64,000 nt of DNA from Gemmobacter sp. 24YEA27 (GTDB taxonomy: Bacteria > Pseudomonadota > Alphaproteobacteria > Rhodobacterales > Rhodobacteraceae), in the NCBI RefSeq assembly GCF_030052995.1, contig NZ_JASJPW010000007.1, positions 62,001-126,000 of the forward strand. Direction: 5' to 3'. A program made the translations under genes and the position numbers. Below the pieces are notes generated by a model. It saw only the letters and a program-made list of their open reading frames with translations, was not told the origin of the DNA and made no database searches. Positions 1-8,924 of the stretch are shown here, piece after piece. How positions within the stretch are numbered: the first letter of the stretch is position 1; every line of letters begins with the position of its first letter.

Positions 1-345
1 GCCGCCGGTTTGAATTGCGTGAGTCATGGAAGTCAGCATGGGCCGGCGGCTGCATTAGAACACCCGGTTATGTAAGGCTGCGCATCTCTCCGCGCATATG
101 CGCCAGCCCGATTTCATGACGGGTGAAGTTGAAAGATCCGCGCCGGTTGCGATGAGGCGCCGGAATATGCGAAGATCGACGGCGTATAGGAGAGGTTCTG
201 CCACCCCATGAAAGCCGCTCGACGAACGATCTGACACCGCCTCTGCTTTTGCGGAGGCCCGCTTCGCACGCCGCTGACCGGCAGTGCGCGGTAATCGCGT
301 GCCCTCAGGGCAAGCGATCAGATCGATCTTCAAGTGAGACCCAAT
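1..345. other. No recognisable gene at the left edge
   Basis: I see no convincing coding region here. The long minus-strand frame crossing it is antisense to the acetyltransferase and has no family features. A short minus-strand frame near 75-190 could be the end of a truncated neighbour, but it has no identifiable start. No promoter or terminator stands out. Confidence 0.4.
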
Positions 346-972
346 ATGCAGAACGCATTCGAAAGCCCGTTCAAGGGCGTGACGCTGGACAAGCAGGTCA
401 CAAATCCGAATATCATCGTCGGGCGCTATAGCTATTACTCCGGCTGTTATCATGGTCACCTCTTTGACGATTGCGCGCGCTACCTTTTGCCGGACCAGGG
501 CGCGGACCGGCTGATCATCGGGAGTTACTGTTCGATCGGCTCCGGCGCGGCCTTGATCATGGCCGGAAACCAGGGCCACCGCGCCGACTGGATCAGCACC
601 TTTCCGTTTTACTGGATGCCGGAAGTGCCCGCCTTCGCGGGTGCCGGGAATGGTTTCCTGCCGGCCGGCGATACGGTGATTGGCAACGATGTCTGGATCG
701 GCTCCGAGGCGATCATCATGCCGGGGGTCCGGATCGGCGATGGCGCCGTGATCGGTACCAGGACGCTGATCACCAAAGACGTCGAGCCATATGCCATCAT
801 GGGTGGAAATCCGGCCAGACTGATCCGGAAGCGGTTCGAAGACCACCTGATCGGAATGCTGCTGGAGATGCGCTGGTGGGACTGGCCGGAGGACCAGCTC
901 AGGGCGGCGATGCCCCTTTTGACGAGCGGTGACGTCGCGGAGCTTCACCGCCGTTGGGCGCTTCAGTCCTAA
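346..972 (+). CDS. catB: CatB-type (xenobiotic) O-acetyltransferase, left-handed beta-helix
   Basis: Acetyl-CoA dependent acetyltransferase of the hexapeptide-repeat family; CatB members O-acetylate chloramphenicol in the cytoplasm. The 208-residue length matches the family. The start [11 protein letters not shown] aligns with the usual CatB start, so ATG 346 is preferred over GTG 334. Family signatures are visible: [14 protein letters not shown] near residue 20, the catalytic-region motif [15 protein letters not shown] near 35, [10 protein letters not shown] near 63, AGNQGHR near 80 and the repeat run [20 protein letters not shown] near 115-135. It stands alone; no integron attC site was recognised next to it. 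Family membership is firm, but drug resistance in this host is not shown by sequence. Confidence 0.92.
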   Translation: MQNAFESPFKGVTLDKQVTNPNIIVGRYSYYSGCYHGHLFDDCARYLLPDQGADRLIIGSYCSIGSGAALIMAGNQGHRADWISTFPFYWMPEVPAFAGAGNGFLPAGDTVIGNDVWIGSEAIIMPGVRIGDGAVIGTRTLITKDVEPYAIMGGNPARLIRKRFEDHLIGMLLEMRWWDWPEDQLRAAMPLLTSGDVAELHRRWALQS

Positions 973-1030
973 TGTGACAGGCGGGCCACGTCAGCCCTTC
1001 AGGGGCGGGCGTGGCTTTGGCACGCAATCG

Positions 1031-1957
1031 TCAGGGCGGAACCTGCAGCGCCGCCGGTTCAACCACATCGTGGATGCGGGCCAGCAGCCAGCGCAGCGCG
1101 GGATCCGCGCGGCGCCGTCTGGCATAGAGCGCGCTGAACGGGATCAGGGGCAGGGGAAATGGCGGTTCCAGAACCGTCAGCGGATGAACTTTGAGCGGTA
1201 GGCTGCGCCGGGCCACGGTCAGGATCAGATCGGTGCCGGGGATGACCTGAGGCGCGATGCCCCAATGCGGCAGGACAAGCGCCACGTGCCGGGGCCCATC
1301 CTGTGCATCAAGGGCCAGATCGAGCTCGGTGGCGAATTCGCCCTGCACCGCAACATGCGCGTGGGCTGCCGCCCGGAATGCTTCGCGTGTCATCCCGTCA
1401 GGCAGGGACGGTTGATGGGCGGGATCGACCACACAGACATAGCGATCTTCCAACAGAAGCTCCTGCGCCAACGGGGCGGGCACTGCAGGGAAGACGCCAA
1501 GCGCGAGGTCCAGCGTGCCATCTGCCACGCCCGCGATCATGGCTTCGCGGCTATGCTGGGTAATGATCAGCTCTATGCTAGCTGCTTCACTGCGCAGGCG
1601 TTGCATCAGCCCGGGCAGAAGAAGGCCCGCCCCGTAATCCGACATGGCAAGGCGAAACACATGCTCTGTGGCCGGATCAAAGCCCTCCGGCCCCAGCACG
1701 CTGCGGATCTGCGCCATGGCTTCGGTCAATGGCCCGGCAAGTGCGAGGGCGCGAAGTGTCGGCAGCATCTGCCCGCCCTCACGCCGGAACAGCGGATCCC
1801 CGAGGAGAAGCCGCAACCGGCCGAGGGCATGGCTCATGGCGGGCTGGCTCATATTCAGCCGGGCCGCCGCACGGGACAAGTGCTGTTCGGCCAGCAGGGC
1901 CTCCAGCACAACGAGCAGATTCAGGTCAATGGACCGAAGATTATTCATACCAGACAT
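1031..1957 (-). CDS. LysR-family transcriptional regulator
   Basis: A 308-residue DNA-binding regulator. The N-terminal winged helix-turn-helix (about residues 8-66) shows the LysR signature, with HLSRAAARLNMSQPAMSHAL followed by LRLLLGDPLF. Residues about 95-295 form the effector-binding domain with a periplasmic-binding-protein fold. Of two in-frame ATGs (1957 and 1948), the second gives the start MNNLRSIDLNLL more typical of the family, so the first few residues are uncertain. It is divergent from the transporter at 2036, and a dyad lies between them, the usual arrangement for a LysR protein controlling its neighbour. The inducer cannot be read from the sequence. Confidence 0.9.
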   Translation of the reverse strand: MSGMNNLRSIDLNLLVVLEALLAEQHLSRAAARLNMSQPAMSHALGRLRLLLGDPLFRREGGQMLPTLRALALAGPLTEAMAQIRSVLGPEGFDPATEHVFRLAMSDYGAGLLLPGLMQRLRSEAASIELIITQHSREAMIAGVADGTLDLALGVFPAVPAPLAQELLLEDRYVCVVDPAHQPSLPDGMTREAFRAAAHAHVAVQGEFATELDLALDAQDGPRHVALVLPHWGIAPQVIPGTDLILTVARRSLPLKVHPLTVLEPPFPLPLIPFSALYARRRRADPALRWLLARIHDVVEPAALQVPP

Positions 1958-1973
1958 AGTATGGGCAGACTAT
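1956..1973. promoter_or_regulatory. LysR-type operator candidate
   Basis: ATAGT-N8-ACTAT is an 18-bp interrupted palindrome in the short gap between the divergent LysR gene and the transporter. Its size and AT-rich arms fit a LysR box. It overlaps the regulator start, so autorepression is likely if it is real. Confidence 0.45.
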
Positions 1974-2035
1974 CGAATTTCCCATATACATTGAGAATAA
2001 CGTATTCCGTGACCAACCAATCAACGGAGTCCGGA

Positions 2036-2665
2036 ATGCCAGCCCTTGTCCTTTTTCTTATTGCCCTGATTGCCGGCGCGCTGGTGCCATTTCAGGGCGG
2101 AGCCAATGCCGCGCTTGGCCGGGCACTTGGTCATCCGCTCTGGGCCGCAATTGCCTCACTGATCGTCAGCCTGATCTGCATTCTGCCGGCGCTGATCGCA
2201 TTGCGGGTGCCGATGCCGGATCCGGGCGCGGCCCTCGCACAGCCGAAATGGATATGGATCGGTGGGTTGGTGGGGATCATCTATGTCTCTGCGGCGATCT
2301 TTCTTATGCCGATGATGGGCGCGGCGGGTTTCATGATCGCCGTGATCGCGGGCCAGCTTATCGGATCTCTCATCATCGACCGGTTCGGGCTGACGGGGCT
2401 GGTGCCCAAACCCTTTGACCTCTGGCGGGTCCTGGGCGCAGGACTGGTTCTGGGTGGCGCGCTTTTGTTTCAATGGCCTGGTCTGTCCAGAATGGCCGGG
2501 GTTGATGTGAAGACAGATGTCTGCCCGGGCGAAAGGCTCCAGCCCAAACCTGGTCTGTCTCTCGCACCAGGCGCCCGACATTTTAGTGGCCTTGCCTACT
2601 TGCGCGGCGGCTCGAATTTCGGGTCGCCGTCAGGCCGTCACGCAGCTTGTCATCATCTTCGATGA
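2036..2665 (+). CDS. YdcZ/DUF606-type DMT transporter, altered C-terminus
   Basis: Small inner-membrane transporter-like protein of the DUF606 (YdcZ) branch of the drug/metabolite transporter superfamily. Five hydrophobic segments are visible in the first 150 residues, beginning ALVLFLIALIAGALVPFQGG; the substrate is unknown. The family normally ends near residue 145, after the last membrane helix. Here the frame runs on for about 60 residues of low-complexity sequence, ending at 2665 over the fragment of a response regulator on the other strand. The last third is therefore probably not native, and a rearrangement junction near 2500-2590 is likely. Start ATG 2036 follows GGAGT and faces the LysR gene. 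Confidence 0.7.
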   Translation: MPALVLFLIALIAGALVPFQGGANAALGRALGHPLWAAIASLIVSLICILPALIALRVPMPDPGAALAQPKWIWIGGLVGIIYVSAAIFLMPMMGAAGFMIAVIAGQLIGSLIIDRFGLTGLVPKPFDLWRVLGAGLVLGGALLFQWPGLSRMAGVDVKTDVCPGERLQPKPGLSLAPGARHFSGLAYLRGGSNFGSPSGRHAACHHLR

Positions 2666-2678
2666 TCAGAACCCGCAT
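2583..2678 (-). pseudogene. Response regulator N-terminal fragment (OmpR type)
   Basis: The minus-strand frame starts MRVLIIEDDDKLRDGLT and stops after 31 residues. The opening is the classic beta-1/acidic pocket of a two-component receiver domain (LIIEDD). Everything after about residue 17, including the phospho-acceptor Asp and the DNA-binding domain, is missing, so the gene was cut by a deletion or insertion. It diverges from the DsbA-like gene, and paired TTAAG boxes lie between them. Confidence 0.75.
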
Positions 2679-2723
2679 AAATCGCCTTTTACGTTATCAT
2701 TTTCTGCCAGTTGCATGGTCGGT

Positions 2724-2739
2724 TTAAGCCCGGCTTAAG
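2724..2739. promoter_or_regulatory. Tandem TTAAG boxes, 11-bp period
   Basis: TTAAG occurs at 2724-2728 and again at 2735-2739, exactly one helical turn apart. Direct repeats with a 10-11 bp period are the usual target of OmpR-family regulators. The same pair recurs before dsbD at 3505-3520. Confidence 0.6.
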
Positions 2740-2834
2740 TCCGGGCTGATTGCAGGCATCCTGCGGCAGCGATGTGCTGGTCTTGCCCCGGCGGACCGGG
2801 CCGCACCAGTCATAACCGGGTGAAGGAGCGAAAC

Positions 2835-3467
2835 ATGAAGCTGATGGACAGGCGCGGAGCGCTCAGACTCGGTCTGGCAAGCTTTGGTGCGCTCTCACTT
2901 GGAGCCCGGGCCGGTTTCGGTCATGACAACCCGATGCCGCCCGAACTGCGCGACGAGATCGAACGCCAGCCCTTTGCGCCGGTACTGGGCAATCCGGCGG
3001 GCGATATCACCCTCACCGAATTCTTCGACTACAATTGCCCACATTGCCGGACTGCGGTTCCCGTGATGAAACGCCTGATTGCCGCCGATCCGAAGCTGCG
3101 GGTCGTGTTCCGCGAATGGCCGATCTTCGGCGAGGGCTCGTATTTCGCGACCCAGGCCTCGCTGGCCACGCTGAAGCAGGGCAGGTATTGGGAATTTCAC
3201 GAGGCGCTGATGCAGATCAGGGGCAAGGCCGAGGAGACCTCGGTCATGGCGGTCGTCCGCAAGACCGGGCTCGACGAAGCGCGGCTGAAGCGCGACATGG
3301 AGAGTGCGGAAGTGCTGGGCCATATCGATCACTCGATGCAACTTGGCGATCACCTGGGCCTTGCCGGCACGCCGACCTTCATCGCGGGGCATGACGGGCT
3401 GTTTGGCGGGCAGGATCTGGCCTCATTGACCGCCCTTGTTGCACAGGCACGGCGCGACCTGCTGTAA
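2835..3467 (+). CDS. DsbA/DsbG-like thioredoxin-fold protein
   Basis: Periplasmic thiol-disulfide oxidoreductase of 210 residues. Start ATG 2835 has a good AAGGAG site. The N-terminus MKLMDRRGALRLGLASFGAL is a signal sequence with an RR pair, possibly Tat-type. The active site CPHC follows FFDYN near residue 62, and the cis-proline region GTPTFIAG lies near residue 180. A helical insert between them is as in DsbA/Com1 proteins. It is followed by a DsbD-like reductant, so it may work as a reductase/isomerase (DsbG/DsbC style) rather than an oxidase. The substrate could be the L,D-transpeptidase downstream; that is inference. Confidence 0.85.
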   Translation: MKLMDRRGALRLGLASFGALSLGARAGFGHDNPMPPELRDEIERQPFAPVLGNPAGDITLTEFFDYNCPHCRTAVPVMKRLIAADPKLRVVFREWPIFGEGSYFATQASLATLKQGRYWEFHEALMQIRGKAEETSVMAVVRKTGLDEARLKRDMESAEVLGHIDHSMQLGDHLGLAGTPTFIAGHDGLFGGQDLASLTALVAQARRDLL

Positions 3468-3504
3468 GCCAATCGCGATTTCGTGTTTTCGACACGGGGC
3501 AGGC

Positions 3505-3520
3505 TTAAGTTTTGGTTAAG
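3505..3520. promoter_or_regulatory. Second pair of TTAAG boxes before dsbD
   Basis: TTAAG at 3505-3509 and 3516-3520, again with an 11-bp period, about 25 bp before the dsbD start. Together with the pair at 2724 it suggests one OmpR-type regulator controlled both units. Confidence 0.6.
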
Positions 3521-3543
3521 CCCGCCCCGGGAACTGGGGCCTC

Positions 3544-5364
3544 ATGATGCAAAGCCTCAACTCCTCCCCCCGTATAATCCGCCTTCTGGTCCTGATCCCC
3601 TGCTTTGGCTGTTTGTGGCCGGATCGGTCCTCGCGCAACAATTCAGCTTTCCCACCCGCAGCACCCAGCCGCTGGACCCGGAAATCGCCTTCCGGATCGA
3701 GCTTCTGGACAGCGCGGAGGGCCGGAGCGAGATCGGCTGGCAGATCGAAGAGGGATATTACCTCTATCGTGAGCACATTAAGGCGGAAACGGTGGATGGC
3801 ACGGCGCTTGATATCGAAACCCATGCCGGCAAGCTGAAGGAAGATCCGAATTTCGGCGCGGTGGAGGTCTATTACAACGCCGCCACGGCGGTTCTGTCGC
3901 AAGCGGGGGGCGAGGTGCGTATCACCTGGCAGGGCTGTCAGGAAGACGGGATCTGCTATGCGCCTGTGACCAGCACGCTGATGCTGGCCGACTGGTCGGG
4001 CGCGGCCCCGCCGGCTGAAAGCGCCGTGGCTGCCACACCCGCCGGCGGCAGCGGTCTGCATCTGGCCGAAGATAAAGGTCTTCTGGCCAGCCTGGCCGGA
4101 CAAGGCGGCGCCGCGCTGGTGCTGCTGGCATTCTTCGGCTTTGGCCTGATGCTGGCGCTGACACCCTGCGTCTTTCCCATGGTGCCGATCCTTGCGGGCA
4201 TGCTGGCGCGACAGGGCGAGACCCTGACACCGGCGCGCGGCGCGGCTTTATCCGGGGCCTATGTTCTGGCAATGGCCACCGCCTTCGCGCTTTTGGGTGC
4301 GGTGGCCGGCTGGTCCGGCCAGAATTTGCAGATCCTGCTGCAATCGCCCTGGGCGATCGGCGCGGTGGTGGCGCTGTTTCTGGCGCTGGCCCTGTCGAGC
4401 TTTGGCCTGTTCGACCTCCGGCTTCCGGCGGGGCTGACGGCCCGGCTTTCGGGCGGAGCAGGGCGGCGCGGCTCGCTTGGCGGCGCGGCGGCGCTTGGTT
4501 TCACATCGGCGCTGATCGTCGGGCCCTGTGTCACGGCGCCGCTGGCCGGTGCCTTCATCTATATCGCCCAGACCGGCGATGTGACCCTGGGCGCGGCAGC
4601 GCTGTTCATGCTGGGCCTCGGCCAGGGCGTGCCTTTGTTCCTTGCAGGCACGTTCGGCGCGAAGATCCTGCCGAAAGCCGGCGTTTGGATGGAGGCGATG
4701 CGGCGCATTTTCGGGGTGGTCTTCCTTGGCATGGCGATCTGGCTGCTGGAACGGCTGATGCCTGGCCCGGCGATCCTTCTGCTCTGGGCCGTGCTGCTGG
4801 CCGGGGTCGCGGTATTTCTGGGCGTGCTCGACCGGCCAGAATCCGGGGCAGTACCTGCGAACCGTCTGCTGCGCACCGGCGGCGTTGTCACCCTGTTTGC
4901 CGCGGCAGTTCTGGGCCTCGGCGCGGCGCTCGGTGGCACGGACCCGCTGCGCCGCTGGCCCCGCTCTCGGTCGCGACCGGGTCTGCCCGGGCTGCGGGTC
5001 CGGATATGACATTTGCCGAGGTCACAACCACGGCCGGGCTGAGCCACGCGCTGGCCGCTGCGGATCGCCCGGCAATGGTCTATCTGACCGCTGACTGGTG
5101 CGTGACCTGCAAGAGGATCGAGCGCAACGTCATGCCCGATCCGGGCGTCACCACCTCGCTTGGCGATTTTCTTCTCGTCAAGGCGGATGTCAGCGAGACC
5201 GGTGTCGATGCGCGGGAGCTGATGCAGATGATCGGGGCCGCCGGGCCGCCCACCATGATCTTCCTCGACCGCCATAGCCGCGAAGCCGCAGACAGCCGCC
5301 TGATCGGCACCATCGGGCCGAAGACATCCGGGCCTCGGCAGCTCTGGTCCAGGCTGCGGACTGA
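3544..5364 (+). CDS. dsbD: DsbD-like thiol:disulfide interchange protein (three apparent frameshifts)
   Basis: Inner-membrane protein that moves electrons from cytoplasmic thioredoxin to periplasmic thiol proteins. The order is a signal peptide starting MMQSLNSSPR, an N-terminal alpha domain with CQEDGICY (redox cysteine pair), eight hydrophobic segments of the beta domain with paired cysteines in LTPCVFPMVP and VGPCVTAPL, and a thioredoxin-like gamma domain with ADWCVTCK, ending ASAALVQAAD. The frame breaks at about 3597 (CCCC), 4943 (CCC) and 5315 (GGG). One extra C or G at each restores one continuous family-length protein, so the breaks look like sequence errors. The stop overlaps the next start (TGATG), giving an operon with the TlpA-like and L,D-transpeptidase genes. 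Confidence 0.85.
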
Positions 5365-6167
5365 TGGGCGGGATTTCATTCGGGCCGCTCGCCCTTTCGG
5401 CCGAGCGCGCGCCGGTTATTGCCGGAGTGCTGGTTCTTTTGCTGGTGACAGGCCTGATCGCCCGCAAGACCGGGCCCGCCATCAGCCTTTGGGCCAGCGC
5501 GGCCAGCATCGGCGCGGCGCTCACCGCAAGGCTGGGTTTTGTTGCGCAACATGCCTCTGTCTATCTGGCCGAGCCGCTGAGCATCTTTGCCTTCTGGCAG
5601 GGCGGCTTCAGCCCGCTATGGGGGATTGCGGGCTTTGCCATGGTGACGGTCTGGTATCTCCGGCGGCAGGCTAATCTTGTCTTGCCGGTTGCGGGCAGCG
5701 TGGTCATCGCATTTGCGGCCTTGAATGTCGTGCATCAGCTGGCGCGCGGGCCGGATGTGGCCTTGCCGAAAGACGTCCTGCTGTCCGCACTGTCGGGTGA
5801 TCCGATCCTGCCTGCAAGCTGGCAGGGGCGGCCGATGGTCATCAATCTCTGGGCCACCTGGTGCCCGCCCTGCCGGCGTGAAATGCCGATGATGGCAGAG
5901 ATTGCGGCGCAGGAAACGGGGGTCGACCTGCATTTCATCAACCAGGGCGAAGGCGCCGAAACTGTCCGCACCTATCTGGCGCAGTCGGGCATTGTCATCG
6001 CGCCGGTAATGGATCCCGGCTCGCAGATGATGCGGCATTTCGGCTCCATGGGGTTGCCCGCCACCTTGTTCATTGATGCCGATGGTCGGCTGCAAGCCGC
6101 GCATTTGGGGGAAATCTCTCGCGCGCAATTGCTGGCCGGTATCGCCTTTCTCAGGGATACGAACTGA
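5364..6167 (+). CDS. Membrane-anchored TlpA-like thioredoxin with an Lgt-like N-terminus
   Basis: A 267-residue protein. Residues 1-125 hold several hydrophobic segments resembling part of a prolipoprotein diacylglyceryl transferase (FGPLALSAERAPVIAGVLVL, later YLAEPLSIFAFWQGG). Residues about 145-267 are a TlpA/ResA-type thioredoxin domain with NLWATWCPPCRREMP and the later GLPATLFID cis-proline loop. It probably hands electrons to periplasmic cysteine proteins, fed by the DsbD-like protein with which its start overlaps. Its stop overlaps the ATG of the L,D-transpeptidase by one base. The Lgt-like part seems to serve only as an anchor, since catalytic residues were not recognised. Confidence 0.82.
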   Translation: MGGISFGPLALSAERAPVIAGVLVLLLVTGLIARKTGPAISLWASAASIGAALTARLGFVAQHASVYLAEPLSIFAFWQGGFSPLWGIAGFAMVTVWYLRRQANLVLPVAGSVVIAFAALNVVHQLARGPDVALPKDVLLSALSGDPILPASWQGRPMVINLWATWCPPCRREMPMMAEIAAQETGVDLHFINQGEGAETVRTYLAQSGIVIAPVMDPGSQMMRHFGSMGLPATLFIDADGRLQAAHLGEISRAQLLAGIAFLRDTN

Positions 6168-6864
6168 TGCTGAACCGATTTTGTCGAATGCTGATGGCGG
6201 CGGGCGCATTGGGCCTGCTTGCGGCCTGTGCCACTGCACCAGAGCCGGTTGCGCCGCCGCAACCCGAACTGCCCCCGGAGGTTGCCGCCCATTATGCCGG
6301 TCTGCAGGATGGCGGGTTCGAGATTCCCGCCGTTCCTCCCGATATCTGAGCGACCGCAATATCCGGCGCGAAGTGGATTACTGGACGGATGAAAAGCCAG
6401 GCACCATCATTGTCGATCCCTGGCAGCGGTTTCTCTATTATGTCCAGCCGGGAAACCGGGCGATCCGCTATGCTGTTGCAGTCGGGGATCAGGGACGTGC
6501 ATTTTCCGGAACCGCCCATATTCCCTATTCGCGGGACTGGCCCAGCTGGATCCCCACGCAGAACATGATCCGCGAGTTCCCCGAACAATATGCCCATCTG
6601 AGTGGCGGCATGGAGGGCGGCCTGATGAATCCTCTGGGGGCGAGAGCGCTATATCTGCACAAAGGCAATCGCGATACCTATTACCGGATCCATGGCACGA
6701 CCGACATGGGGTCAATCGGAAATGCGACCTCGGCCGGTTGTATCCGCATGTTCCATCAGGATGTGATCGAACTGGAAACGCTCGTCCGGTCCGGCGCGCG
6801 CGTTGTCGTCCTGACCGAGGAGGAAAGCGGCAAAGGCACGACTTCTCCCGCGCAGGGAGTGTAA
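6167..6864 (+). CDS. L,D-transpeptidase lipoprotein (YkuD domain), one apparent frameshift
   Basis: Cell-wall enzyme that makes meso-DAP cross-links or anchors proteins to peptidoglycan. The N-terminus MLNRFCRMLMAAGALGLLAAC is a lipoprotein signal with lipobox LAAC. A proline-rich linker follows, then the YkuD domain with HGTTDMGSIGNATSAGCIRM, where the Cys is the nucleophile. The frame breaks near 6338-6340 (CCC); adding one C gives AVPPRYLSDRN, the usual start of the domain, so the gene is probably intact. Placement after DsbD/TlpA-like genes makes sense because the single catalytic cysteine must stay reduced. In E. coli, DsbG is known to protect L,D-transpeptidases. Confidence 0.87.
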
Positions 6865-7061
6865 GAAATGCGACTTGGGAAGACCTGAATCGAAGATGGC
6901 GAAGGACCGTTCGGATATCTCTGCCCGAGCGATCTCGTGTGTCTGATCCCAGGATTTGAGGGTGCGATTGAACGCCCTGGGCCTGCTTCGGTCTGAACAT
7001 CGTTTTTAAACACAAGGGAGCAGGCAACAGAGCTCTTATGCTCATGCCATATTGCCCGAAA

Positions 7062-7102
7062 CATTGCCCCGATGTCTGACACGTTCAGACATCGGGGCAA
7101 TG
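7062..7102. terminator. 18-bp perfect stem-loop between convergent genes
   Basis: CATTGCCCCGATGTCTGA and its exact reverse complement flank the loop CACGT. It sits between the ends of the L,D-transpeptidase (plus) and the lipoprotein (minus), so a bidirectional transcription stop is likely. There is no T-run on either side, so a decayed mobile-element end is an alternative. The remaining bases 6865-7061 hold no recognisable gene. Confidence 0.5.
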
Positions 7103-7134
7103 CGGTCTATCTGTGAGGCATTTGCACGATCGGC

Positions 7135-7524
7135 TCAGATCGCGATGTGATGGGCGTTGCAAAAGGCGCGGACCGACGCGATCCGTGCCGGATCCTGCCC
7201 TTTGCCCGGTATATTATGAAGCACGAAAGCCCCTCCCTGACCGGCGCCCAGCACGCCGCCAAAGAGAGCCGGCGGGGCGCGGCCATCCGTGACATAGCCG
7301 CAGACCGGCACCACGCCATTGCTCATTCTATAGGTCGCCCGCAGGCCGGAAAGATGGGTTGGTTGCTTCAGATAATTGTCCATCCGGGACTGGATCTGCG
7401 CCGTCTCAGCCCGGCTCAGCCGATGGTCTGAATGGGTAAGATAGCCGCCATTGTCGTCAAAACCATCGACACAGCCCGCCAGCGCGGTCAGTATAAAAGC
7501 AGCAAATACAGTCTGAAGTTTCAT
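7135..7524 (-). CDS. Small lipoprotein of unknown function
   Basis: The 129-residue product starts MKLQTVFAAFILTALAGCVD, with lipobox LAGC cleaved before residue 18. ATG 7524 is chosen over ATG 7551 because GGAAG lies 5 bases before it and the lipobox position is then normal. The mature part has two further cysteines (PVCGYV, AFCNAHH) that could pair. It contains LSGLRATYRMSNGVVPVCGY and a glycine-rich stretch, a pattern seen in small alphaproteobacterial envelope lipoproteins without assigned function. It is convergent with the L,D-transpeptidase and divergent from the LuxR-type gene. No family was recognised. Confidence 0.8.
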   Translation of the reverse strand: MKLQTVFAAFILTALAGCVDGFDDNGGYLTHSDHRLSRAETAQIQSRMDNYLKQPTHLSGLRATYRMSNGVVPVCGYVTDGRAPPALFGGVLGAGQGGAFVLHNIPGKGQDPARIASVRAFCNAHHIAI

Positions 7525-7590
7525 CTTTCTTCCTTTTGAAGTGATTTTCATTTCAACCAGAACCAGTCAAAGAAGGGATTGTCGCCGCCC

Positions 7591-8678
7591 ATGGATGCTG
7601 CCGACGAGCTTATTCCCCTGATCTATGCCTCTCTGTTGCGAGAGACCCGTTGGGAGGAGTTCATCGGTCGTCTTGCGGCACTGGCGGATGTGGAATGCGC
7701 CACGCTTTTCTTTCATGACAGTCAGAGCGGCAGAGGCGCCGTTACCCTTCAGTCGGGCATCCCGGATGTCGCGCAACGCGATTATCTCAGCCATTACGGG
7801 GCCTTGAACCCCTGGATGTGGCAGGTCGGGCGCACCCCTGTCGGTACAGCAATCGTCGGCGAGCAGCTGGTCGCACGCGACAGGTTCCACCGGACCGAAT
7901 ATTACAACGACTTCCTGCGCCGCTTTGACCAGGAGACCGGGGTCGGCGTGACCATCGAGCGCACCGAAGGCCGTTTCCTGCTTCTGTCCACCCTCAGCGG
8001 AGACGTGGATGAGGAACGCAATGCCGCGCGGGCCAGGCTTCTGAGCCGCCTTGCCCCGCATCTGCGCCGCGCGTCGGAGTTTTACCGGCGCAACCATCAT
8101 TCCGGCATCGGCGCTGAACTGACCGGCTGGCTGAGCGAAGCGGGCGGGGTCGGCTTTGTGCTGGTCGATCCGGTGGGCCGGGCAAGCCATGTCAGCCCCG
8201 CCGCCGAAAAATACCTGGCAGATGGCCGCGCGGCGAGCCTTGGGCCAAATGCGACGCTGCGGTTTCGCAATCCCGATATCCAGAGCGCGCTGCAACAGAT
8301 GCTGCGTGGCCCGCGGGCCGTGCTGCCCGTCACCCTGCAGGATGGCGGTTTCGGGATCACCCTGATGCCGGTTGGCCAGAACGAAGGGGCATTGCCTTCA
8401 GCGGCCAGACCGTGGCTGCCGTATTCACTCCGGTTCTGGCGCGGACCGCTGCACCGGCGCTTGAATTTGCCCGGCGCTATGGGCTGACGCCTGCCGAGAC
8501 AAGGGTTCTCACCGCCATCCTTGACGGACAGCGGCCGGCTGAAATCGCGACGGCAGCCTCGCTTTCGGTCGAGACGGTGCGCAGCCAGCTGAAATCTGTC
8601 TTCTCGAAGACCGGCGCGAATGGCCAGCCCCAGCTTATCCGCATGGCCATCGGTCTGGCGGATCCCGATCCCGACTGA
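7591..8678 (+). CDS. LuxR-type regulator (one apparent frameshift)
   Basis: One-component regulator of about 360 residues. The N-terminal 250 residues form a sensor-like region without a recognised ligand motif. The C-terminal 65 residues are a LuxR (GerE) helix-turn-helix: YGLTPAETRVLTAILDG, then ATAASLSVETVRSQLKSVF. The frame breaks at the G-run 8386-8389; one more G joins the two halves through GIAFSGQTVAAVF. ATG 7591 is preferred over the in-frame TTG at 7579. It precedes the lipoprotein/exporter operon, whose leader carries inverted CACCC motifs that could be its operator. Confidence 0.82.
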
Positions 8679-8741
8679 CATCACGCATATTCCCCCATCA
8701 GATCTTCAGAAAGCCTTGCCCTATGCAGCCCGGCATCGCCT

Positions 8742-8816
8742 CACCCGTTTGGGGGAGCGATCCGCGCGCCATGCGGTTTCCTCTGCTGTCGGGCGGGGTC
8801 TTCACCCATTTGGGTG
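8742..8816. promoter_or_regulatory. Paired CACCC-TT-TGGG(T)G operators
   Basis: CACCCATTTGGGTG at 8803-8816 is a perfect 14-bp palindrome. CACCCGTTTGGGGG at 8742-8755 is a near copy 61 bp upstream. Both lie in the leader of the lipoprotein/exporter operon just after the LuxR-type gene, so they are its most likely binding sites. The rest of 8679-8924 shows no gene. Confidence 0.5.
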
Positions 8817-8924
8817 CAGCCCGCCTCGGTTGCCCGGTGCTAGGCCTGACCTGATCACATGGTTCAGGACGGGCAGATCAGGGAGGCAGTCTTCCTGCCC
8901 GGCTGATAAAACGGGAGTAATACC

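Noticed and set aside
55..948. Long minus-strand frame across the left edge
   Set aside because: It is antisense to the clear catB gene, has no family motifs and a low-complexity Arg/Pro composition typical of shadow frames.
7062..7102. Perfect inverted repeat considered as a recombination core or phage attachment site
   Set aside because: It lies exactly between convergent genes and no integrase or direct repeats flank it; transcription termination is the simpler reading.
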